Shown one piece after another: positions 1 to 6,521 of a stretch of 6,832 bases of DNA. This DNA is from a bacterium (GTDB lineage: Bacteria > Oederibacteriota > JAJYGY01), in the NCBI GenBank assembly GCA_021790555.1, contig JAJYGY010000261.1, forward strand, positions 1-6,832. Direction: 5' to 3'. Position 1 is the first letter of the stretch. Every line of letters begins with the position of its first letter. Position numbers and translations under genes: made by a program. The notes under the pieces are model-generated. The model worked only from the letters and a program-made list of their open reading frames with translations, was not told the origin of the DNA and did not search any database.

Positions 1-413
1 CCCCGCGCCTCAAGCAGAAAGGCCAGGCAGTCCTTGGTGCCGGTCTTGCCGTTGGACCCGGTGACGCCCACCACCGGGCCGGAAAACAGGCGGCGCTGGT
101 CCAGGGCCAGGGCCTGCAGGGCCTCCAACCCGCCTTCCACGCGGACGACCCCGGCTCCCCGGCGCCGGGCCGCGGCCAGGTCCCTGGCGGAAAAGCGCTC
201 CCCCACCAGGGCCCCGGCCCCGGCCTGCAGGGCCCGGCCGAAGAAGGCGTGGCCGTCGAAACGCCCGCCGGCCAGGGCCACGAACACGTCGCCCGGCTTC
301 AGTTCCCGGCTGTCCGTGCCCACCCGGGTGAAGTCCCGGCCCGGGTCCGCGCCCGGGTCCAGCACCCTTCCGCCCATCCCGTGGGCCAGCCTTCGCAACG
401 ACATGGGAAACAT
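1..413 (-). CDS. murF: MurF, UDP-MurNAc-tripeptide:D-Ala-D-Ala ligase (N-terminal part, cut by window edge)
   Basis: MurF is the cytoplasmic ATP-dependent ligase that adds D-alanyl-D-alanine to UDP-MurNAc-tripeptide, the step after MurE. About 137 codons are present and the rest lies beyond the left edge. Residues 33-47 read TDSRELKPGDVFVAL and are followed by RFDGHAFFGRAL, the typical MurF N-terminal UDP-sugar-binding region. Residues 118-127 read TGSNGKTGTK, the Mur-ligase P-loop in its MurF form. The ATG at 413 is chosen because AAGGAG (418-423) lies 4 bases upstream. A second in-frame ATG at 404 has a 13-base spacing and is less likely. The gene begins 37 bases after the murE stop with no terminator between, so the two are probably co-transcribed. 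The family call is firm. The central and C-terminal domains cannot be assessed here. Confidence 0.93.
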   Translation of the reverse strand, partial: MFPMSLRRLAHGMGGRVLDPGADPGRDFTRVGTDSRELKPGDVFVALAGGRFDGHAFFGRALQAGAGALVGERFSARDLAAARRRGAGVVRVEGGLEALQALALDQRRLFSGPVVGVTGSNGKTGTKDCLAFLLEAR

Positions 414-450
414 CGGGCTCCTTTTCCCTTCCCCATCCGGATCCCCGGCC

Positions 451-2025
451 TCAAGCCAGGCTTCCCCGTTTCCCGCCGCCGTACATCCCTTCCAGGTATT
501 TCCTGGCCACCACCCGGTCGTCGAAGGGCAGCTTCCTTTCGCCCACCACCTGGGTGTCCTCGTGCCCCTTGCCGGCCAGCAGCACCACGTCGCCCGGACG
601 GGCCACCTTCAGGGCCCGCTGGATGGCCTGGCGCCGGTCGGCCAGGGCCAGCACGCGCCGCGCCTTGCCGCGCTCTCCCGGAACGCCCCTAAGGACCTCG
701 GCGATGATCGCCTCGGGGTCCTCGGTGCGGGGGTTGTCGGAAGTCACCACCACCAGGTCGGAGAGGCGGTGGGCGATGGCGCCCATCCTGGGCCGCTTGC
801 CCCGGTCGCGGTCGCCGCCGCAGCCGAAAACCGTGATGACGCGGCCCCGGGCGAACTCGTCCACGGTCCGCAGCACCCTCTCGAGCGCGTCCGGGGTGTG
901 GGCGTAGTCCACCAGCACGCTGAAGGGCTGGCCGGCCTCCACCTTCTCCATCCGGCCGGGAGGCAGCAGGGGTTCGCGCAGGCCCCGGGCGATGGCCGAC
1001 TCGGGCAGGCCCAGGGCCCAGGCCGCGGCCGCCGCGCCCAGGGCGTTGGAGACGTTGAAGCGCCCCGGCAGGGGCAGTTCCATCTCCAGGGCCCGGCCGC
1101 CCAGCCGCAGGCGGAACCGGCTCGCGCCCGCCGAAAGCCTCAGCTTCTCGGCCCTCACCTCGGCCCGGCCCGGCCCCAGGGCCGTGAACACCAGCCGTGC
1201 CCGGCCGGGCACGCGCCTGGCCAGGGCCCTGCTGCGCGGGTCGTCGGCGTTCAGCACGGCCACGGGGGCGGCCTTGGCGCTGGAGCCCAGCATCTCGAAG
1301 AGCCGGGCCTTGGCCTTCAGGTAGCGGGCCATGGTGCCGTGGTAGTCCAGGTGGTCGCGCGTCAGGTTGGTGAAGACGGCCGCGTCGAAATCCAGGCCCT
1401 CGGCCCGGCCCTGGTCCAGGGCGTGCGACGAGGCCTCCATGGCCGCGGCCCGGGCGCCGTCGCGCAGGGCCCGCCTCAGCAGGGCCTGCAGTTCCAGGGC
1501 CGAAGGCGTGGTGTTGGGGGCCGGCAGCATCCGCGCGCCCGTCCAGTAGCCCACCGTGCCCAGCACCGCGCAGGGCCGGCCGGCCCTCTCGAAGATGGAC
1601 CGCAGCAGGTAGGTGCTGGTGGTCTTGCCGTTGGTGCCCGTCACGCCCGCCAGCAGCAGGGAGCGCGAGGGGTGGCCGAAGTAGGCCGAGCAAAGCCGGG
1701 CGTAGGCCCCCCGGGGGTCGGCCGCCCTCAGCCAGGCCGTCCGCCCCCTGCCGGGCCCTTCGCCGCCGGCCAGCACCGCCGAGGCCCCGCGCCGCAGGGC
1801 CTCGCGGACATAGGCCGCGGAATCGGAGGCCTTGCCGCTGGCCGAGGGCAGGCTGGCGAAGAGGAAGCCGGGCTTCACCCTGCGGGAATCGTGCTCCAGC
1901 CCCCGGATGGAAAGGCCTCCGGGCAGGGGGGCCTGGGGGACGATCTCCGGAACCTCGCGAATCAGCCGCGCCAGCTTCAACCGGGCCTCCCTTGTCAGAA
2001 CTTCTCTTCCGCCAGCCGGAACCAT
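451..2025 (-). CDS. murE: MurE, UDP-MurNAc-L-Ala-D-Glu:meso-DAP ligase
   Basis: MurE adds the third residue of the peptidoglycan stem peptide in the cytoplasm. From the ATG at 2025 the protein has 524 residues, close to the roughly 495 of E. coli MurE. Visible motifs are EHDSRRVKPGFLFASL (44-59, UDP-substrate domain), P-loop TGTNGKTT (129-136), TNLTRDHLDYHG (219-230), a probable carbamylated lysine at K239 in AKARLF, VDYAHTPDALE (372-382), DNPR (430-433) and GKGHE (485-489). DNPR is the family signature for meso-diaminopimelate rather than L-lysine. The ATG at 2025 is chosen because GAGGA (2036-2040) lies 10 bases upstream and the following residues fit a MurE N-terminus. The open frame continues further upstream inside ftsI, but that extension looks like out-of-frame ftsI sequence. 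The gene overlaps the ftsI 3' end by 31 bases, which suggests translational coupling. Confidence 0.96.
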   Translation of the reverse strand: MVPAGGREVLTREARLKLARLIREVPEIVPQAPLPGGLSIRGLEHDSRRVKPGFLFASLPSASGKASDSAAYVREALRRGASAVLAGGEGPGRGRTAWLRAADPRGAYARLCSAYFGHPSRSLLLAGVTGTNGKTTSTYLLRSIFERAGRPCAVLGTVGYWTGARMLPAPNTTPSALELQALLRRALRDGARAAAMEASSHALDQGRAEGLDFDAAVFTNLTRDHLDYHGTMARYLKAKARLFEMLGSSAKAAPVAVLNADDPRSRALARRVPGRARLVFTALGPGRAEVRAEKLRLSAGASRFRLRLGGRALEMELPLPGRFNVSNALGAAAAAWALGLPESAIARGLREPLLPPGRMEKVEAGQPFSVLVDYAHTPDALERVLRTVDEFARGRVITVFGCGGDRDRGKRPRMGAIAHRLSDLVVVTSDNPRTEDPEAIIAEVLRGVPGERGKARRVLALADRRQAIQRALKVARPGDVVLLAGKGHEDTQVVGERKLPFDDRVVARKYLEGMYGGGKRGSLA

Positions 2026-4070
2026 CCCGCGCGCTTCCTCGAAGCCGTCCTCTTGCGCGCCGCCTTGGCTTTCCCGCCCTTGGCCTTGTCCTTGGCCTTG
2101 GCGTCGGCCAGCAGGAAGCGCACCGTGGTCTCCTGGCGCACCCTCTCGCCGGCCTTGGGGAACTGGGCCCCCACCACCGCGCCCTTGCCCATGGGATAGC
2201 CGTTGAGGCCGGCCTTCCTCAACTGGGCCAGGGCCTGGCGCGGGGTCAGGCCGGCCAGGTCGGGCACGCGCACGGCCTGCAGGGCGGAGGGCAGCAGGCC
2301 CGGGTGGAAGACGTCCCACTTGGGCCTGGGTTTTCCCGGCACCGAGGGGATCCCCACCTGGGCGCCGATGCCCTTCAGCAGGTCCGGGTCGGGCGCCACG
2401 CCGCTGGCGGCCAGCATGGCCGAGGCCGAGGCGCTGAACACCGGGCCGGAAACGTAGCCGCCCAGGGCCAGGCCGTGGGGTTCGTCCACCACCACGGCGA
2501 TCAGCAGCCGGGGGTGGTCGGCCGGCACGAAGCCGATGAAGGAGGACACGTTGAGCGAAAAGTCGTAGCGGTGGGTCCGGGGGTTGATCTCCTCCGAGGT
2601 GCCGGTCTTGCCCGCCACCAGGAACCCGGGGATGGCCGCCGGCGTGCCGGTGCCGTGGTCCACCACGGCCTCGAACATGGGGATCATCTCCTTGCGCACC
2701 CAGTTGGGCACCAGCTCGCGGCCGCCCCCGCCGGGAAGGGCGGGCCGGCTGCTCCAGCCCGAGGGGCTCTCCACCTTCTCCACCACGTGCGGCACCACCG
2801 AATACCCCCCGTTGGCGATGGCCGCGTACACGCAGGCCATGCGCAGCAGGTTGCAGGAGATGGCCTGGCCGAAAGGCAGGGCCGCCATGGCCGCGCCGGA
2901 CCAGTCCTTCACCGGCCGGAACTGCCCGTCCGTCTCGCCCGGCAGGTCGATGCCGGTGGGCTGGCCGAACCCGAAATGGCGGATCCAGTCGTAGAAGCGC
3001 TGCCGGTCCAGCTTTTCGGCGACGGTGACCACGCCGATGTTGCTGGACTGGGCGATGACCTCGCGGAAGGGCACCAGGCCCAGGTTGTCGTCGTCGTCGT
3101 GGATCACCCGCCCGTAGAACTCGGCCCGGCCGTGCTGGCAGTTGATCAGCGTGTCCGGCGTGACCAGGCCCTGCTTGATGGCCAGCGAGGCCGTGACGGC
3201 CTTGAAGGTGGACCCGGGTTCGAAGGCGTCCTCCACCACGTGGTCGCGCCAGTCGGCCTTGGGGCCGGCGAAGGGGTGGTTGGGGTCAAAGGCCGGTTCG
3301 TTGGCCAGCGCCAGCACGGCCCCGGTGGCGGGGTCCATCACCACGATGCCGGCCCAGCGGGCCCGGTACTTGGTGTAGGCCTTGTCCAGCTCCCTTTCGG
3401 CGATGTGCTGGAACTGCGCGTCCAGGGTCAGCCTCAGGTCGTCGCCCGGCACGGCGGCCTTCTCGACGATGTCGTCGGAAAGCACGTGGTGCCCGTGGGC
3501 GTCGCGGGCCAGCCGCTCGCGGCCCGGGCTTCCCGAAAGCTGGCGGTCGTATTCCAGCTCCAGGCCGGCCAGGCCGTGCCCGTCGAAACCGGTGAAGCCC
3601 AGCACGTGGCAGGCCAGCCGGTTCTGGGGGTAGACGCGCTTGCTGTGGGGGTAGAAGGAGAGCCCCCGGAAGTCCTGCTTTCTCAGGGCCTCGGCCCGCT
3701 GCAGGGGCGCCTCGCGGGTGGCCCAGAAGGCCCGGCCCCGGGCGATGCGCCGCGAAAAGGAGGCCGCGTCCCCCCCGAAGGCGGCGGCCAGGGCCCGGGC
3801 CAGGGCCCCGCGGTTTTCGACGTCGCGGGGGCTGACCAGAACCGATTCCGTCACCACCGATTCTGCCAGCACCTCGCCGTCCCGGTCCAGGATGGAACCC
3901 CTCCTGGCCGGGACGGTCACGGCCGTCCACTGTTCGCCCGAGGCCCGGGCCTCGAAGAAGCCGTGCTTGACGAGCTGCAGGTCGAAAAGCCTCAGGCCCG
4001 CCACCGCCAGGCAAGCGAAGAGCAGGCCGGCCAGGATGCCAATGCGGTTGTGCGCGGCGGTGGGCTTCAT
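1995..4070 (-). CDS. ftsI: FtsI/PBP2x-type peptidoglycan transpeptidase with C-terminal PASTA domain
   Basis: This class B penicillin-binding protein cross-links septal peptidoglycan in the periplasm. It has 691 residues, longer than E. coli FtsI (588), because of a C-terminal extension. In order: a short cytoplasmic N-terminus, one membrane segment at about 9-29, the dimerisation-type region with RRGSILDRDGEVLAES (56-71), then the transpeptidase domain. The domain carries the active-site STFK (S287, K290), SSN (342-344) and KTGTS (488-492). A PASTA domain follows at about 600-655 (VRVPDLAGLTPRQALAQLRKAG and on). The last 35 residues are a lysine/alanine/arginine-rich basic tail. PASTA is known from Gram-positive PBPs and from some Gram-negative FtsI proteins. 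The start is ATG 4070, with AAGG 5 bases upstream and ftsL ending 45 bases earlier. The last codons overlap the murE start. Function is well supported; the role of PASTA and the tail is inferred. Confidence 0.96.
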   Translation of the reverse strand: MKPTAAHNRIGILAGLLFACLAVAGLRLFDLQLVKHGFFEARASGEQWTAVTVPARRGSILDRDGEVLAESVVTESVLVSPRDVENRGALARALAAAFGGDAASFSRRIARGRAFWATREAPLQRAEALRKQDFRGLSFYPHSKRVYPQNRLACHVLGFTGFDGHGLAGLELEYDRQLSGSPGRERLARDAHGHHVLSDDIVEKAAVPGDDLRLTLDAQFQHIAERELDKAYTKYRARWAGIVVMDPATGAVLALANEPAFDPNHPFAGPKADWRDHVVEDAFEPGSTFKAVTASLAIKQGLVTPDTLINCQHGRAEFYGRVIHDDDDNLGLVPFREVIAQSSNIGVVTVAEKLDRQRFYDWIRHFGFGQPTGIDLPGETDGQFRPVKDWSGAAMAALPFGQAISCNLLRMACVYAAIANGGYSVVPHVVEKVESPSGWSSRPALPGGGGRELVPNWVRKEMIPMFEAVVDHGTGTPAAIPGFLVAGKTGTSEEINPRTHRYDFSLNVSSFIGFVPADHPRLLIAVVVDEPHGLALGGYVSGPVFSASASAMLAASGVAPDPDLLKGIGAQVGIPSVPGKPRPKWDVFHPGLLPSALQAVRVPDLAGLTPRQALAQLRKAGLNGYPMGKGAVVGAQFPKAGERVRQETTVRFLLADAKAKDKAKGGKAKAARKRTASRKRAGWFRLAEEKF
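2036..2040 (-). promoter_or_regulatory. Ribosome binding site deciding the murE start
   Basis: GAGGA on the minus strand lies 10 bases before ATG 2025 and inside the ftsI coding sequence. It selects this ATG among several possible in-frame starts and places the murE start 31 bases before the ftsI end. Confidence 0.6.
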
Positions 4071-4115
4071 GTCGGCCTTGAGGGGCTCCTCCGGACAAAG
4101 CGGTTGAGGCGCTTC

Positions 4116-4523
4116 TCAGCGCGAAAACAGGCCCTTCAGGCCCCGCCACCAGGTGGCCGGCGAGAAGGGAGACCCCTGCCCCGAGGGCAGGGTGATCACC
4201 TGGCGCGGGTTGACGGCCTGCATGCCCAACTGCTCGCGGGCCACCTGCTCGGCGTGGGCCAGCGAATTGAGGTCCTGGAGCTGGCGCTGCAGGAGCTGGT
4301 TGCCCGAGGCCAGGTCCTGCTCCTGCTTCTGCAGGGTGGCCACCTGGTAGCCCAGCTTCACCACCTGCATGCGCTGCCACAGCAGCAGCGAGGCGAAGAC
4401 GAACACCCCGGCCAGGCCGGCCAGCCAGCGCCGGAAGGAGGCGCGGTCCAGCCGCAGGAAGGGCAGGCGGGCGTTCTCGGCCAGCAGCCAGTTGGAATAG
4501 TCCCGGTAAAGTTTCTGTTCCAT
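4116..4523 (-). CDS. ftsL: FtsL-like septum protein (single-pass, coiled coil)
   Basis: This is a 135-residue bitopic protein at the canonical ftsL position between rsmH and ftsI. Residues 1-33 are polar and basic (cytoplasmic). Residues 34-49 are hydrophobic (WLAGLAGVFVFASLLL), one membrane segment. Residues 51-98 are rich in Gln, Leu and Glu with heptad-like spacing and end in AREQLGMQ, the usual end of the FtsL/DivIC coiled coil. In the family this helix pairs with FtsB/DivIC in the periplasm and helps activate FtsWI. After it comes a tail of about 34 residues ending in an aromatic, basic segment (ATWWRGLKGLFSR). The start is ATG 4523, preceded by a GGGGG run at about 5 bases, and rsmH ends 22 bases upstream. 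FtsL sequences diverge widely, so the call rests on topology, coiled coil and position. Confidence 0.87.
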   Translation of the reverse strand: MEQKLYRDYSNWLLAENARLPFLRLDRASFRRWLAGLAGVFVFASLLLWQRMQVVKLGYQVATLQKQEQDLASGNQLLQRQLQDLNSLAHAEQVAREQLGMQAVNPRQVITLPSGQGSPFSPATWWRGLKGLFSR

Positions 4524-4545
4524 GAAAACCCCCGTGCGTGCCGGA

Positions 4546-5511
4546 CTAGATTTTCCTCGCCGCCCTCAACTTGGCGCTGCGCGCCCTGGGGTTGGCCTCC
4601 AGCTCCTCCGGAGCGGCCGTCCGGGGCTTGCGTCCGGCCGGGACCAGCGAGGCCTTGTGCCCGCAGCGGCAGAAGGGGATCTCGGGCGGGCAGAGGCAGT
4701 CCCTGGATTCGCGGGCCAGGAACTCCTTCACCGCCCTGTCCTCCAGCGAATGGAAGGAGATCACCGCCAGCCGCCCCCCGGGCTTCAGCAGCGCCAGGGC
4801 CTTGGGCAGGGCCTCGCGGACGGATTCCAGCTCGCGGTTGACCGCCATGCGCAGGGCCTGGAAGGTGCGCGTGGCCGGGTGGATGCGCGACCCGCGCCTT
4901 CCGCCCAGGGCCCGGCTGACCACCCCGGCAAGTTCCAGCGTGGTGCGCAGGGGCAGGGCCCGCCGGATGGCCCTGGCCACCCTCCTGGCCTCGCGCTCCT
5001 CGCCCAGTTCCCTCAGGGTCCGGACCAGTTCCTCCTCGTCGGCCGATTCCAGCCACTGGGCCGCGCTCAGGCCCCCGCCCGGGTCCATGCGCATGTCCAG
5101 GGGCCCGTCCTTCTGGAAGCTGAACCCCCGTTGCGCCTCGTCCAACTGGGGGGACGACACCCCCAGGTCCATCAGCACGCCGTCGAAACCGGCGCTGCCG
5201 GCCTCCAGGAAGCCGGCGGCCAGCGAATCCATGTCCGAAAAATTGCCGTGCCTCAGCTCCACCGCGCCGCCGAAGGGCTTCAGCCTCTCGCCGGCCCGGC
5301 GCAGGGAGGCCGGGTCGCGGTCCAGGCCCAGCAGCCGGGCGCCCTGGCCGGAGGCCCGCAGCAGCGCCCCGGCGTGCCCGCCCAGGCCCAGCGTGGCGTC
5401 CAGCCAGCGGGCCCCGGGGCCGGGCGAAAGCGCCTCCAGCACCTCCCGCAACATCACCGGGACGTGCCCGGTCACGCCCTCGGTTCCGTCCCCGCCGTCC
5501 ACGGCAGCCAC
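4546..5511 (-). CDS. rsmH: RsmH (MraW), 16S rRNA m4C1402 N4-methyltransferase
   Basis: RsmH methylates N4 of C1402 in 16S rRNA using S-adenosylmethionine, in the ribosomal decoding centre. The 321-residue frame has all the family blocks: GHVPVMLREVLEAL (15-28), SAM-binding DATLGLGGHAG (38-48) and GLDRDP (62-67), LMDLGVSSPQLD (113-124), GFSFQKDGPLDMRMD (129-143), HPATRTFQALRMAVNREL (211-228) and VISFHSLEDR (250-259). A cysteine cluster CLCPPEIPFCRCG (272-284) occurs in many RsmH proteins. The annotated start is GTG 5511, 10 bases after the STAS stop. In-frame GTG codons at 5502 and 5475 are alternatives, none has a strong ribosome binding site, and family N-termini are usually shorter than this one. 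Length is otherwise normal. The gene lies in the operon directly before ftsL, its usual place. Confidence 0.96.
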   Translation of the reverse strand: MAAVDGGDGTEGVTGHVPVMLREVLEALSPGPGARWLDATLGLGGHAGALLRASGQGARLLGLDRDPASLRRAGERLKPFGGAVELRHGNFSDMDSLAAGFLEAGSAGFDGVLMDLGVSSPQLDEAQRGFSFQKDGPLDMRMDPGGGLSAAQWLESADEEELVRTLRELGEEREARRVARAIRRALPLRTTLELAGVVSRALGGRRGSRIHPATRTFQALRMAVNRELESVREALPKALALLKPGGRLAVISFHSLEDRAVKEFLARESRDCLCPPEIPFCRCGHKASLVPAGRKPRTAAPEELEANPRARSAKLRAARKI

Positions 5512-5521
5512 CCGCCGCCCG

Positions 5522-5878
5522 TCAGGCCGGCACGCGCGTGTTCGAAAACCGGAGCCCGGCCTCCTCCTCGTTGCGGCAGAAGTCGAACTGGAAGGAATAC
5601 CCGGCCAGGTCCCACATGTGCGAAAGGTAGCGCGACACGCCCACCAGCTTCAGGTCCCCGCCGCACTCGCGCAGGGTCCTGGCGCGCTCGGCCAGGATGG
5701 AGATGGCAGGCAGCTGCACGTGGTGCACGTTTTCAAGGTTCATCACCACGTGGGTCAGGCCCGCCTTGAGGTATTCGGAAATGAGGCGCTGGATCTTGCA
5801 GGCGTCCTCCACGCTCACTTCGCCGCGCAGGCGCAGGACCTGGATATGGATGGGCTGGGGTTCGGTGCGGATGGGCAT
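5522..5878 (-). CDS. STAS-domain protein (anti-sigma factor antagonist-like), probably lacking the phosphoacceptor serine
   Basis: This is a small 118-residue protein, essentially one STAS domain. The domain pattern is visible: a first strand IHIQVLRLRGEVSVEDACKI (10-29), a helix to residue 39, strand THVVMNLENVHHVQ (42-55), a helix PAISILAERARTLRECGG (57-74), strand DLKLVGVS (75-82) and a last helix SRYLSHMWDLAGY (82-94). Classical anti-anti-sigma factors such as SpoIIAA carry a DSSGL motif, with the second serine phosphorylated. The equivalent here reads QLPAI (55-59), so leucine and proline replace the serines. A phosphorylation switch on the usual residue is therefore unlikely. STAS proteins bind anti-sigma kinases, sensor complexes or transporters; which partner applies is unknown. 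There is no membrane segment. The start is ATG 5878, with GGAG (5887-5890) 8 bases upstream. mraZ ends 72 bases upstream and rsmH starts 10 bases downstream, so it looks embedded in the dcw operon. Family confident, partner and role not. Confidence 0.85.
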   Translation of the reverse strand: MPIRTEPQPIHIQVLRLRGEVSVEDACKIQRLISEYLKAGLTHVVMNLENVHHVQLPAISILAERARTLRECGGDLKLVGVSRYLSHMWDLAGYSFQFDFCRNEEEAGLRFSNTRVPA

Positions 5879-5950
5879 GTGCTCTTCTCCTGGAGTGGCG
5901 GACCGGGGCCTGGGGAATTCCTTGCCTTTCCGAAGCGGACAGCACGTTCC

Positions 5951-6379
5951 TTACAGCAGGTAGCCCTTGGGCACCGAGGCGCTGGCGTTGGCCTTGCGGT
6001 AGGCCTCGTACTTGGCCCGGTCCCAGATCTCGATGCGCTTCACCACTCCCAGCACGGCCACGTCGCGGCGCACGCCGGCGTAGTCGCGCAGGGCCGGAGG
6101 CACGATGATGCGGCATTGCTTGTCGATGGGGCACTCCACCGCGTCGGCGGCGAAGAGCCGCAGGAATTCCTCCTCCATGCCGCCGGTGGGCTGGTCGGCC
6201 AGCTTGGAGGTGATCTCGTTCATGCGGTCCTCGGGGTAACCCCAGATGCAGCCGTTGGGGCCCTTGGTGAGGAAAAAGGTCTCGCTCAGGCTTGCCTTGC
6301 GCAGGAAGTCGCGGAAACGCGAAGGCACGGAAAGCCGGCCCTTGTCGTCGACGGAATAAAGGTAGGTGGAAAAAAACAT
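5951..6379 (-). CDS. mraZ: MraZ, dcw-cluster transcriptional regulator
   Basis: MraZ is a two-repeat AbrB-like (SpoVT-AbrB fold) DNA-binding protein that forms rings and regulates its own operon in E. coli and mycoplasmas. From ATG 6379 the protein has 142 residues, near the usual 140-150. The first repeat has DDKGRLSVPSRFR (11-23), the canonical DxKGR motif. The second has DKQCRIIVPPALRDYAG (86-102), where cysteine 89 stands in place of the usual glycine of D..GR. ATG 6379 is preferred over an in-frame TTG at 6391 because MFFSTYLYSVDDKGR fits the family N-terminus and a weak GGGA (6386-6389) sits 6 bases upstream, while the TTG has no such site. It is the first gene after the promoter at 6447-6474 and reads into the STAS gene. 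The call is firm. Confidence 0.95.
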   Translation of the reverse strand: MFFSTYLYSVDDKGRLSVPSRFRDFLRKASLSETFFLTKGPNGCIWGYPEDRMNEITSKLADQPTGGMEEEFLRLFAADAVECPIDKQCRIIVPPALRDYAGVRRDVAVLGVVKRIEIWDRAKYEAYRKANASASVPKGYLL

Positions 6380-6383
6380 GGCC

Positions 6384-6398
6384 AATCCCAAAAGGATT
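6384..6398 (-). promoter_or_regulatory. mraZ ribosome binding region inside a small inverted repeat
   Basis: On the minus strand AATCC (6394-6398) and GGATT (6384-6388) are perfect complements across a 5-base loop. The only Shine-Dalgarno-like bases for mraZ, GGGA (6386-6389), lie in the loop edge and 3' arm. The stem is short (5 bp), so any effect on translation would be weak. The site mainly supports the choice of ATG 6379 as start. Confidence 0.35.
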
Positions 6399-6406
6399 TA
6401 ATTAGC

Positions 6407-6426
6407 CTATTATGGTCTATTATGGT
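6407..6426 (-). repeat. Two perfect tandem 10-bp repeats (ACCATAATAG) in the mraZ leader
   Basis: Two head-to-tail copies of ACCATAATAG (minus strand) occupy 6417-6426 and 6407-6416, between the predicted transcription start and the mraZ ATG. A 10-bp period puts both copies on the same face of the helix. Known MraZ operators are also short direct repeats with a 10-bp period (TGGGN with 5-base spacers in E. coli). The sequence here differs from TGGGN, so an MraZ operator is an inference from spacing and position. Confidence 0.6.
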
Positions 6427-6446
6427 TTTTTACCCCACAGGTCGGC

Positions 6447-6474
6447 ATTATACTCCATGGGCTGGAAAGGTCAA
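6447..6474 (-). promoter_or_regulatory. Sigma-70-type promoter of the mraZ/dcw operon
   Basis: On the minus strand, TTGACC (6469-6474; five of six matches to TTGACA) is followed by a 16-base spacer and a perfect TATAAT (6447-6452). The expected transcription start is near 6440, giving an mraZ leader of about 60 bases. Position, direction and the lack of any better candidate fit the main operon promoter. It is predicted from sequence only. Confidence 0.82.
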
Positions 6475-6521
6475 CAATTAAGGGGATTTGGGCAGGAAAA
6501 AGTGGAAAAATTTTTAGAATG

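Noticed and set aside
34..2199. A 721-residue open frame on the + strand
   Set aside because: It runs antisense to murF, murE and the ftsI end, has a repetitive Gly/Pro/Ala/Arg-rich translation with no domain, and is an expected by-product of GC-rich codons.
2026..2319. A 98-residue N-terminal extension of MurE
   Set aside because: The frame is open but overlaps the PASTA-coding part of ftsI in another frame and has no family similarity. The ATG at 2025 has a good ribosome binding site.
3286..4380. A 364-residue minus-strand frame over ftsI and ftsL
   Set aside because: It is out of frame with ftsI, which has all its active-site motifs in the other frame. The translation is Gly/Ala/Arg/Pro-rich shadow sequence.
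1992..4841. A 949-residue open frame on the + strand
   Set aside because: It is antisense to ftsI, ftsL and part of rsmH, which carry clear catalytic or family features. Its translation is low-complexity Gly/His/Gln/Val-rich.
1..5520. Many copies of GGCCAGGGC-like words that look like a dispersed repeat
   Set aside because: They fall in coding frames and reflect the frequent GCC-CTG-GCC (Ala-Leu-Ala) codon combination. There is no regular spacing or conserved longer unit.
5911..5926. A GG-N10-GC pattern resembling a sigma-54 promoter on the + strand
   Set aside because: The rest of the consensus is poor, it would read antisense into mraZ, and it overlaps a simple GGAATTCC palindrome.
4571..6481. 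A 636-residue open frame on the + strand
   Set aside because: It is antisense to rsmH, the STAS gene and mraZ and reads through the promoter region. No recognisable domain.
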